Below, piece by piece: positions 1-6,697 of a DNA stretch of 64,000 nt. Below the pieces are notes generated by a model, which saw only the letters and a program-made list of their open reading frames with translations, made no database searches and was not told the DNA's origin. The DNA is from Lampropedia hyalina DSM 16112 (GTDB taxonomy: Bacteria > Pseudomonadota > Gammaproteobacteria > Burkholderiales > Burkholderiaceae_C): contig NZ_FQUZ01000004.1 of the NCBI RefSeq assembly GCF_900129055.1, positions 62,001 to 126,000 on the forward strand, given 5' to 3'. Each line of letters starts with the position of its first letter. Positions within the stretch are counted from its first letter, which is position 1. Both the position numbers and the translations under genes were made by a program.

Positions 1-666
1 GGCATGTTCCGCCACCTTCATGTCGTGCGTGACCAGAATCACGGTATGGCCTTCGGCGTGCAACTCGCCCAGAATCTTCATCACTTCGGCCCCGGAGGCC
101 GAGTCCAGTGCGCCGGTGGGTTCGTCGGCCAGAATCACCTGCCCGCCGTTCATCAGCGCACGCGCAATCGAGACACGCTGCTGCTGCCCGCCCGAGAGCT
201 TGCCGGGCGTGTGGCCCATGCGCTCACCCAGGCCCAGGCGTTGCAGCAACTGCGCGGAACGCGCGTTGCGCTGGGCTTCCTGCCGGCCCGCATAGATGGC
301 GGGCACTTCCACGTTGCCTTGCGCCGTCAGATCCGACAGCAGGTGGTAACGCTGGAAGATGAAGCCGAAGTATTCGCGGCGCAACCGCGCCAGTTCGTCT
401 GCTTCCAGATGGCCGGTCTCGCTGCCTGCCACCTGGTAGCTGCCCCGCGTGGGCTTGTCCAGACAGCCGAGAATGTTCATCAGCGTCGATTTGCCCGAAC
501 CGGACTGGCCGACGATGGCCACCATCTCCCCGGCATGAATGCTCAGGTTGATGTCCTTGAGTACGGCAATGGTGTCATCGCCTGCCGGGAACTCGCGCCA
601 GAGGTTGCGCACTTGCAGCAAAGGGGCTGCACCGGTGCGGGTGGGGGAGGTGTTGTGACCCTGCAT
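1..666 (-). CDS. macB: MacB-type ABC transporter ATP-binding domain (partial)
   Basis: This is the N-terminal ATPase part of MacB, the inner-membrane ABC protein that works with MacA and an outer-membrane channel to expel macrolides, peptides or lipids. The reading frame starts at ATG 666 and runs off the left window edge after 222 codons, so the membrane and periplasmic part is not visible. Seen in order: Walker [10 protein letters not shown] (about residues 53-61), the ABC signature LSGGQQQR, Walker B with [12 protein letters not shown], and the H-loop VTHD. The start lies 4 bases after the macA stop, so macA and macB are surely one transcript. A LolD-like ATPase is possible from this domain alone, but the adjacent macA makes MacB much more likely. 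Confidence 0.9.
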   Translation of the reverse strand, partial: MQGHNTSPTRTGAAPLLQVRNLWREFPAGDDTIAVLKDINLSIHAGEMVAIVGQSGSGKSTLMNILGCLDKPTRGSYQVAGSETGHLEADELARLRREYFGFIFQRYHLLSDLTAQGNVEVPAIYAGRQEAQRNARSAQLLQRLGLGERMGHTPGKLSGGQQQRVSIARALMNGGQVILADEPTGALDSASGAEVMKILGELHAEGHTVILVTHDMKVAEHA

Positions 667-670
667 GGCA

Positions 671-1912
671 TCACAACCTCAGTCCACCGTGACTGCCCGG
701 CCCGCCCGGTGTGCGTCGGTTCGAGCCTGGAGGGCCGCCGGGATTGCCGGACGCATTGCCACTGGCCGCTGCATCGGCCACCACCACACGATCGCCCTCG
801 CTCAGTCCTTCGGTCACTTCAGCGGTGATATTGTTGTTCAGGCCCACCGAAACGCGCCGGGGTTCGGGCTGGCCTTCGGCATTGAGCACGCGCACCATGT
901 ACTGTCCGTCAGGGCCGCGCCGTCCAAGGGCCGCCGCCGGAATGGTCAGCACCCCCTGGGCATGGTCGCGCACGATGTACACCTGTGCCGTCATGGAAAT
1001 ACGCAGCTTGCCATCCGGGTTGGGCACGTCGAACAGGCCGTTGTAGTACACCGCGCTGGTGGTGCTGGCACTGCTGCTGGAGCTGGTCGTGGTGCTGGAG
1101 ATGGATTCGGGCGCGGGTTCGATGGTGCGCAGGCTGGCTTCGTAGCGGCGATCCGGCTCGCCCAGAATCGTGAAGAACACCGGCAGGCCGGGTGTGACCT
1201 TGGTCACGTCCGCTTCCGAAATCTGCGCCTTGATGGTCATGGTGTCCAGTTGCGCCAGGATGATGATGGTCGGGGCCGACTGGTTGGCGTTCACCGTCTG
1301 GCCTTCCTTGGTGACAATGGCCACCACCTGCCCATCCATCGGCGCGGTGATGCGGGTATAGCCCAGATTCAGTCGTGCAGTGTCGGCACTGATCTCGGCC
1401 TGGGCAATCTGCGCTTTCTGCGATTCGATGTTCGCCAGAGCCACCTTGTAGCTTGCCTCGGCAGCCTCGTATTCGGCGCGGGAGCTGGCATCGGCAGCGC
1501 GCAACTGCTTCTGGCGTTCAAAGGCCAGCTTGGCCTGGGCCAGACTGGCCTGCTGCGAGCGCAACTGCGCCCGGTTGGTGGTCAGGGCAGCTTCGGCATT
1601 GCGCAGGGCATTCTGCTGGGTGAGCGAATCGATCTCGGCAATCAGATCGCCCGCCTTCACGTTCTGCCCCAGCTCCACGGCCAGGTGCTTGACCTGCCCG
1701 GACACCTGTGCGCCCACCGCCACCTGCTGGGATGCCTCCAGCGTACCGCTGGCCAGCACCGTGTTCTCGATGTCGCCCCGTACCACGGGAGCCGATGCGT
1801 AATTCACGATGGGTTCGGGCTTGAGCCAGTAGGTGTACGCGGCATAGCCCGCGCCAACCAGCACCAGCAGCAACAGGACATAGAAAAGGCGTTTTCGGTT
1901 TTTTTTCTGCAT
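671..1912 (-). CDS. macA: MacA-type periplasmic adaptor subunit
   Basis: This is a membrane-fusion protein of about 413 residues that bridges MacB and an outer-membrane channel. The chosen ATG at 1912 gives a short basic N-terminus followed by one hydrophobic anchor ([20 protein letters not shown]). An upstream ATG at 2002 would only add a 30-residue tail before the anchor and is unlikely. The biotinyl-lipoyl-like segment begins near [11 protein letters not shown] long helical hairpin rich in Gln and Ala follows (about residues 80-170), then a beta-barrel segment around [13 protein letters not shown]. An acidic Ser/Thr-rich loop sits near residues 270-290, and the C-terminus is Gly/Pro-rich. 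The ribosome site before 1912 is weak. macB follows directly. Confidence 0.88.
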   Translation of the reverse strand: MQKKNRKRLFYVLLLLVLVGAGYAAYTYWLKPEPIVNYASAPVVRGDIENTVLASGTLEASQQVAVGAQVSGQVKHLAVELGQNVKAGDLIAEIDSLTQQNALRNAEAALTTNRAQLRSQQASLAQAKLAFERQKQLRAADASSRAEYEAAEASYKVALANIESQKAQIAQAEISADTARLNLGYTRITAPMDGQVVAIVTKEGQTVNANQSAPTIIILAQLDTMTIKAQISEADVTKVTPGLPVFFTILGEPDRRYEASLRTIEPAPESISSTTTSSSSSASTTSAVYYNGLFDVPNPDGKLRISMTAQVYIVRDHAQGVLTIPAAALGRRGPDGQYMVRVLNAEGQPEPRRVSVGLNNNITAEVTEGLSEGDRVVVADAAASGNASGNPGGPPGSNRRTPGGPGSHGGLRL

Positions 1913-2034
1913 GGAAATCAGTGGGCAAGAGGGCCGGGGGAACCGTTGGAAAAGAGCAGGCACTTTGGTGAATCTCAGGAAGCGATTGTTCCCGCATTTC
2001 ATGAAGCCTCATGAAAACCCTGTAAAGCCTGTGT

Positions 2035-2072
2035 AAAAAACACCCGGCGGGCTGGCATACCAGCATCCGGGC
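2035..2072 (-). terminator. Hairpin plus T-run in the macA leader
   Basis: Read on the minus strand, an outer CCCGG/CCGGG stem encloses an inner GCTGG/CCAGC stem with a TATG loop. TGTTTTTT follows at once, which is the shape of an intrinsic terminator. It lies about 120 bases upstream of the macA start on the same strand, and no minus-strand gene lies before it. It may be an attenuator for macAB or may stop antisense transcription coming from the next locus. Confidence 0.5.
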
Positions 2073-2107
2073 CTGTGACAAAAATCAAGGCCAACACCGC
2101 TGTTTGG

Positions 2108-2176
2108 TGCAATTGCCTTGGGATCGTGCGGATTTTGGTTTACATTTCTTGATATTTGTTGTCGATTGCAATTGCC
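2108..2176 (+). promoter_or_regulatory. Promoter region with paired GCAATTGC palindromes
   Basis: TGCAATTGCC occurs at 2108-2117 and again at 2167-2176, exactly 59 bases apart. Its core GCAATTGC is self-complementary. Between the copies a weak promoter can be read: TTGGGA at 2118-2123 and TACATT at 2141-2146 with 17-base spacing. The pair brackets the start region of the Roadblock gene, which suggests operator sites. The promoter assignment is inference. Confidence 0.3.
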
Positions 2177-2194
2177 GCAGGAGGCTCGGCTGTT

Positions 2195-2557
2195 ATGCGT
2201 ACAGAAACTTTTCAGAAAGTCTTGGAAGACTTGAACGGCTCCACTGCCGACATTGAGGCTTCGGCCCTTATCTCCGTCGATGGCCTGATGATCGCCTCGG
2301 CATTGCCCAAGAACATGGACGAAGACCGCATTGGTGCCATGTCGGCGGCATTGCTGTCCCTGGGCGAGCGTGCCACCCGGGAGTTGGGGCGTGGCAGTCT
2401 GGAGCGGGTGCTGGTACAGGGCAAGGATGGCTACATCATCATGACTGCCGCTGGCACAGAGGCCGTACTGACCGTCACCGCCAAGACCAATGCCAAGCTG
2501 GGACTGCTGTTCCTGGACATCAAGCGGGCGGCCCAGTCGCTCTCCAAGCTGGTCTGA
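2195..2557 (+). CDS. Roadblock/LC7 domain protein
   Basis: This small cytoplasmic protein of 120 residues is made almost wholly of a Roadblock/LC7 fold. In bacteria this fold usually pairs with Ras-like MglA GTPases or takes part in signalling. Typical features are the early segment ALISVDGLMIASAL, the helix MSAALLSLGERATREL, and the strand pair VLVQGKDGYIIMTAAG. ATG 2195 is chosen because AGGAG at 2179-2183 precedes it. The earlier possible start at 2156 would add 13 residues with no ribosome site. It is first in a plus-strand row of five genes. No MglA-type GTPase gene is visible in the window, so its partner is unknown. Confidence 0.82.
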   Translation: MRTETFQKVLEDLNGSTADIEASALISVDGLMIASALPKNMDEDRIGAMSAALLSLGERATRELGRGSLERVLVQGKDGYIIMTAAGTEAVLTVTAKTNAKLGLLFLDIKRAAQSLSKLV

Positions 2558-2590
2558 TGGGACTGCCTGCCGCTACAAGAAAGGCATTGC

Positions 2591-3094
2591 ATGCGTTTAC
2601 TGGACATGACCGCACCCGCTTCGGGTTCCTACCGCGAAAAACGGCAAACCTACTACGATGGCACCAGTCGGCAGATTTACTGGACCGAGCATGAGGTGCC
2701 ATTTCCAGAGGGCCGCCTGATCGTCTCGCGCACCGACCGCGACGGCATCATTACCCACGCCAACGATGCCTTTGTGGAAATGAGTGCCTATACCCAGGAA
2801 GAATTGCTGGGTGCACCGCATTACATCCTGCGCCATCCTGAAATGCCCGCCATTGCGTTCCAGGGCCTGTGGGACGATTGCCATGCCCGCAAGAAATGGC
2901 ATGGCTACGTCAAGAACCTGCGCAAGGACGGTGCCTACTACTGGGTTTATGCCACGGTGGTTCCCAACATACGGCACGGGATAGTGGAAGGCTATACTTC
3001 CGTGCGCCGCAAGCCCTCCCGTACCAAAATCAACGAACTGATCCCTGTGTACCAGAAGTTGCTGGATGAAGAGCGTGTCCGCCAAGGACAATAG
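2591..3094 (+). CDS. PAS domain sensor-type protein, Aer-like
   Basis: The protein has 167 residues and holds a single PAS domain at about residues 35-135, without a transmembrane, kinase or methyl-accepting part. The sequence resembles the N-terminal PAS of aerotaxis receptors. It shows the SRTDRDGIITHANDAFVEMS start, the EELLGAPHYILRHPEMP helix with its HP motif, and the WHGYVKNLRKDGAYYWV strand typical of FAD- or heme-binding PAS domains. It probably senses redox state or a small ligand and passes this on by protein contact, which is inference. It lies 33 bases after the Roadblock gene and 28 bases before the next gene, so co-transcription is likely. Confidence 0.8.
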   Translation: MRLLDMTAPASGSYREKRQTYYDGTSRQIYWTEHEVPFPEGRLIVSRTDRDGIITHANDAFVEMSAYTQEELLGAPHYILRHPEMPAIAFQGLWDDCHARKKWHGYVKNLRKDGAYYWVYATVVPNIRHGIVEGYTSVRRKPSRTKINELIPVYQKLLDEERVRQGQ

Positions 3095-3122
3095 CCCCGG
3101 CCTACACAGCAGGAGCGAAGCC

Positions 3123-3878
3123 ATGACCAAGCCCTTGAATTTCCTGATCGCAGCCGACTTCCCGCCCGCCAATTATGCGGGCTGGCATCTGCTCAACACC
3201 CTGGTGCAACGCCGCTCCGGCCTGCGCCTGCGCCTGCTGATGCCCGGTGATCTCAAAGAGCAACGCCAGATGCTCGAAACCGAGAACATCGACATCGTCT
3301 ATGCCAACCCCTTCGATGCGGCGCAGCTCGTGCGCGAAAATGGCTATATTGCCTTTGCCAAGCCTGCCAGCAGTTCCGACGAAGTGGTGATCGCCGCCAA
3401 GGCCGATGCCACCTACAACGTCGTCGAGGATCTGCCTCCCGGCTGCCAGATTGCCCTGACCTCGAATGGCGATGTCAAACTCATCAGCCTGCGCCTGCTC
3501 GAGCCTGCCGACCTGTCGGAAGACAATATCGAGTTGGTATCGGTCGAGAGCTATCAGGGCGTGGCGCGCCTGCTCATCAAGGGCGAGGCCCAGGCTGGAT
3601 TGTTCCTGGCCCATGCCTACCACTCCATGTCGAAGCTGGCGAAAAGCCAATTGAAGATCCGGGTCGAGAGCATGCTGCACGACATCTCCCACGTCTTCCT
3701 GGCCAATCCCATCTATGCCCAGGAACTGGCGCAGTTGCGCAGCGTGCTGCTGGACATTGGCAGCCAAAGCAGCGACAGCGATGTGCTGGATGCACTGGGA
3801 ATGCCCAGCGGCTTTGTTGCCATGGAGCAGGAAGATGCCGAATTCATGATCGACCTGATGGAAACACTGGTCAATTGA
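3123..3878 (+). CDS. PhnD-like substrate-binding protein without signal peptide
   Basis: This protein of about 251 residues is shaped like a type 2 periplasmic binding protein of the phosphate/phosphonate (PhnD) group. It has the start LNFLIAADFPPANYAGW, the segment IDIVYANPFDAAQL, and the QAGLFLAHAYHSM region. The N-terminus has no signal peptide and no lipobox, so it probably acts in the cytoplasm as a ligand sensor, not as a transporter part. ATG 3123 is chosen because AGGAGCG at 3111-3117 precedes it; an upstream ATG at 3066 overlaps the PAS gene. No permease or ATPase gene lies nearby. Its location between PAS and unknown genes supports a signalling role. Confidence 0.68.
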   Translation: MTKPLNFLIAADFPPANYAGWHLLNTLVQRRSGLRLRLLMPGDLKEQRQMLETENIDIVYANPFDAAQLVRENGYIAFAKPASSSDEVVIAAKADATYNVVEDLPPGCQIALTSNGDVKLISLRLLEPADLSEDNIELVSVESYQGVARLLIKGEAQAGLFLAHAYHSMSKLAKSQLKIRVESMLHDISHVFLANPIYAQELAQLRSVLLDIGSQSSDSDVLDALGMPSGFVAMEQEDAEFMIDLMETLVN

Positions 3879-3964
3879 AATACTGCGGGGCAAGGGCCAT
3901 GCCTGATCTGGCCTTTTCCTCCACCGTGAACGCTGGCATGGCTGCCAGTAGCTGAAAGTTCTGT

Positions 3965-4585
3965 ATGGTCAATTCATTGATGCCCGAATCCGTGCAATGG
4001 GCTGCCCGCCAGCAGTTTAGACGCTGTTCGCGTCAATTGCTGGCCCAGCCAACAGACCCCGGTACCCATTTGAAGCGACTGGCAGCCAGTCTCGGAATGC
4101 GGGGAACAGAACCTTTGCAAGGGGCACTGGCTGATTTTTTCCATGCAGTGCCGCCTACGGCTGCCTTGCTGGCGCAGCCGGTATTTGCTCAGGTTTGGCC
4201 ACGCCTGCCGCCCCATGTGGCGCAATCGTTCCGACAACTGGCACAGCAGGCGCAGGCCATGCAGCACCTGCATCCGCTGGCCACCCGCTGGAGCATCCTG
4301 ACCACAGTCTCTGCGGAGTTGCCCGCCCGGGCACGCCGCGCCAGCAGCGACGATGCCAAGCGCATGGCGCAGGAACTGGTTCACGCGCTCCAGCAGGGAG
4401 CTGACGATGCCCAGGACATCGAAGCCAATTTTCTGTCCCATTGCAGTGCCTGCCATGACAAACTGGCGTTCATGCTGGCGCGCCGCGAACTTCTGCGGCA
4501 TGGAGTGTTCTCGGAGTTGCCTGCTTCATGGCTGGCAGTCGCTGAAAAGCTCGAAAACCTGCACGAACCCGGCTTGCGTGCCTGA
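3965..4585 (+). CDS. Uncharacterised protein with one CxxCH motif
   Basis: The family of this 206-residue protein was not recognised. It is rich in Gln, Ala and Leu and looks mostly helical. Near residue 160 it carries SHCSACHDKL, which contains CxxCH, the heme-attachment motif of c-type cytochromes. There is no signal peptide, so covalent heme attachment, which needs export, is unlikely unless the true start differs. The motif could instead bind metal. It sits in the same row as the Roadblock, PAS and PhnD-like genes, 86 bases after the last, and is followed by another unknown gene. Confidence 0.55.
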   Translation: MVNSLMPESVQWAARQQFRRCSRQLLAQPTDPGTHLKRLAASLGMRGTEPLQGALADFFHAVPPTAALLAQPVFAQVWPRLPPHVAQSFRQLAQQAQAMQHLHPLATRWSILTTVSAELPARARRASSDDAKRMAQELVHALQQGADDAQDIEANFLSHCSACHDKLAFMLARRELLRHGVFSELPASWLAVAEKLENLHEPGLRA

Positions 4586-4632
4586 TACGACAGACACCTC
4601 CTGTATCCTGTACGCACTTCAAAAACGCAGTT

Positions 4633-5295
4633 GTGAATGTCCCACCTATGAACTCACCCTCCTCTGCCAGCTCTTCGGTTGCCGATCAGTGGATATCTCT
4701 CACCCCGTTGGGAGCGTTGTCGGTTTTTTCTGCGGCCGAACCCGATGCCTCGCAGCAGGCACTGCAAACCCTGCTGCGCGCTGATCGCTCCCTCACCGTG
4801 GCGCAGTGGCTGGGCGAGCAGGCCGGCGGCTCCCCCGAATTGCTGGAGCAGGCCCAGCAGCAGCATTGGGTGCAATTGCTGGCGCGCCCCATTGAGGCCC
4901 CGGATACCCGACTGGCCGATTTCATCCAGCATGTCATCGCGCCGCTGTCGGCCGAGCGCAAGGCCGTACTGGCTTCCGAAAGTGGTTTCAATCTGGGGCA
5001 GATCGGTGTCTCGGAGGAGGAGGCCGAAACCCTCAGCGCAGCGGCTGCCGACTATGCCGATTTTGCGGGTCGCCAGGCCCAGCGAGGCTTTGCGGTGGCA
5101 GGACGCTATGTCTCCTTCTTCAACGACCCACTGATGCTCATTCCCGAATGGTCGTTCGTGCCATTCTGGGTCGATGGCAATGGATACTGGCTGGTGCTGG
5201 GGCAGGAGCCATTGCTTAACAACCAGGCATTCGTCGAACTGGTATGGGGCGTGTGCATTGCCGCCCACCGCTTTGTCGTGCCCGCCAGCGAATAA
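4633..5295 (+). CDS. Uncharacterised protein, last gene of the Roadblock-PAS cassette
   Basis: The protein has 220 residues and was not recognised. It starts at GTG 4633 or, five codons later, at ATG 4648; neither has a clear ribosome site. The N-terminal half is acidic and helical, with a segment resembling a short winged-helix or inhibitory region (SLTVAQWLGEQAGGSPELLE). The C-terminal half is more hydrophobic and aromatic (LIPEWSFVPFWVDGNGYWLV) and may fold as a small alpha/beta domain. There is no signal peptide and no clear membrane span. It ends 24 bases before the 3' end of rnpB, which is transcribed towards it. Confidence 0.55.
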   Translation: MNVPPMNSPSSASSSVADQWISLTPLGALSVFSAAEPDASQQALQTLLRADRSLTVAQWLGEQAGGSPELLEQAQQQHWVQLLARPIEAPDTRLADFIQHVIAPLSAERKAVLASESGFNLGQIGVSEEEAETLSAAAADYADFAGRQAQRGFAVAGRYVSFFNDPLMLIPEWSFVPFWVDGNGYWLVLGQEPLLNNQAFVELVWGVCIAAHRFVVPASE

Positions 5296-5318
5296 ACCCT
5301 GCGGGATTTGGAAAGAGA

Positions 5319-5648
5319 TTGAAGTCCGCCGGTACGCCGGATTCTGTGCATGGCCGTTGCCGACCATGTGACTGCCATTAATCTGGGCCGCTGGTCACCC
5401 GAGCGGCTCAATGCTACCTACCCGCATACTCCCCGGAGCCAGATCACCGTATGCCTTCTTGGTATTGCTGCGCGTAGAGATTGCCCGTTTCACCCGCCAT
5501 GCCCGTGGGCACGGCGACTCGTCTCTGTTGCTCTGATCCTCACCTCGCGGTGGGCAGGTGTTACCTGCTACGCTGCCCTGTGCAGTCCGGACGTTCCTCC
5601 AGTGCGGTGTTTCCACGCTTGCACCAGCGACAGTCTGGCGAACTTCAA
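5319..5648 (-). ncRNA. rnpB: RNase P RNA, bacterial class A
   Basis: Read on the minus strand, this stretch shows the conserved elements of the catalytic RNA that trims tRNA 5' ends. They are GAGGAACGTCCGGACTGCAC near the 5' end, a CACAGGGCAG run, AGAGACGAG, GGGTGAAACGGGCAATCTCT, and CAGAATCCGGCGTACCGGCG near the 3' end. The ends pair as helix P1: TTGAAGTTCGCC at the 5' end with GGCGGACTTCAA at the 3' end, with one G-U pair. That pairing sets the bounds at 5648 and 5319, a length of about 330 bases, normal for the class. Confidence 0.93.
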
Positions 5649-5685
5649 GCCTGCCATTATCGCTGTTTTGGAGACTGCCTGCGGC

Positions 5686-5708
5686 CTAAGAACCTGTTCT
5701 CAATCCCC
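5686..5708 (+). repeat. Left copy of a roughly 20-base inverted repeat
   Basis: CTAAGAACCTGTTCTCAATC here is mirrored by the repeat at 6608-6629, with about 15 of 19 core positions the same. The pair faces inward around the DUF4126 gene and resembles the ends of the MITE-like element at 24997-25203. This copy overlaps the end of the DUF4126 coding frame. Confidence 0.45.
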
Positions 5709-6560
5709 AGGTTCTGCCGCTGCCACCGTTGCGGTGTGGCCTGATGCCCCGAACAGCCTGCGCAGCCGCTGCCAGGCGGCCCGCAGAAACCGGAACATCA
5801 CCCAGGTCAGTAACCACATGCCCAGCACCACCATCACCAGCAGAATGCCAAACGCCAGCGGGTGCACCAGTGCCAGCCAGATTGCGCCCACGGTGGCACC
5901 GTCTTCCACCAGACTGGCCCCGACATTCGAGAGCGGCTCCGGCGAGGTATTGATGGCTGCGCGGGCGGTGGTCTTGGCCACCTGACTGGTGGCGGCCAGT
6001 GTGCCCCCCATCAGGGCGGCAACCAGGGCCATCGAGGCATGGTCTGCACCGAACACCGAAGCGGCCAGCGCGGCTCCGGCGGGCACCCGAATCACGCTTT
6101 GCAGCAAATCCCATACCGAATCCAGGCCGGGAATCTTGTCGGCAAAAAATTCGGCAAACAGCAGGATGCCGCTGAAGAACAACACCACCGGGCTTTGCAG
6201 CACCGACAATGCGCCGGGCAGAGTGACCCACTCCAGATACCCGATCAGCCCGACGATGAAAACCACGGCATACAGCCGCAAACCACTGGCCCAGCCGAGC
6301 GCAGCCGCCAGGGCGATCAGGCTGGTCATGTCCATCGTGCCCAGCGTGGCACTGACCTGCTCGCCCAGTTGGCGCGCTGAATCGCCTGCCAGCGCAGATT
6401 CCGCCAGATGCCAGCCTTCTGTCACACGTTCAGCCAGCCCACGCTCCACCTCCTGTGCTGCCAGTGCAGGAGAGGGTAAAGTGAAAAGAGTATTTGCCGC
6501 CATGCCGGGTATTGTGGGCCAGATTGCCGCGAAAGCAAAAGCCCAAGTTCGAACCGCCAA
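5700..6560 (-). CDS. DUF4126-type multi-span membrane protein
   Basis: This integral membrane protein of up to 286 residues resembles the DUF4126 family, which has no known biochemical role. The family core begins near residue 76 (MDMTSLIALAAALGWASG). It includes the SGLRLY segment, a hydrophobic run around YLEWVTLPGALSVL, the motif FFADKIPGLDSVWD, and a long glycine/alanine-rich stretch with ALMGGTLAATSQVAKTTAR. The last 60 residues hold two more membrane spans and a basic tail. About 70 residues precede the core, so a later start (6503 or 6335) is possible. The gene is flanked by short inverted repeats at 5686-5708 and 6608-6629. Confidence 0.75.
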   Translation of the reverse strand: MAVRTWAFAFAAIWPTIPGMAANTLFTLPSPALAAQEVERGLAERVTEGWHLAESALAGDSARQLGEQVSATLGTMDMTSLIALAAALGWASGLRLYAVVFIVGLIGYLEWVTLPGALSVLQSPVVLFFSGILLFAEFFADKIPGLDSVWDLLQSVIRVPAGAALAASVFGADHASMALVAALMGGTLAATSQVAKTTARAAINTSPEPLSNVGASLVEDGATVGAIWLALVHPLAFGILLVMVVLGMWLLTWVMFRFLRAAWQRLRRLFGASGHTATVAAAEPGD

Positions 6561-6607
6561 GGAAATGCGTCATGCTGGGACTGGAGAGGTGGGCGCAGAC
6601 CTTCCTT

Positions 6608-6629
6608 GGATCATGAACACGTTCTTAAG
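6608..6629 (-). repeat. Right copy of the roughly 20-base inverted repeat
   Basis: On the minus strand this reads CTTAAGAACGTGTTCATGAT. It is the inward-facing partner of the copy at 5686-5708 and is close to the outer end of the element at 24997-25203 (TTTTAGAGCCTGTTCATGAT). It lies between the DUF4126 gene and mod. Confidence 0.5.
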
Positions 6630-6697
6630 TAGCCCAGGTATCGATTGCCACATGGCAGAATGCCAGTTTTCAGAATCAACAAAGCAAGGTGTGCGGC

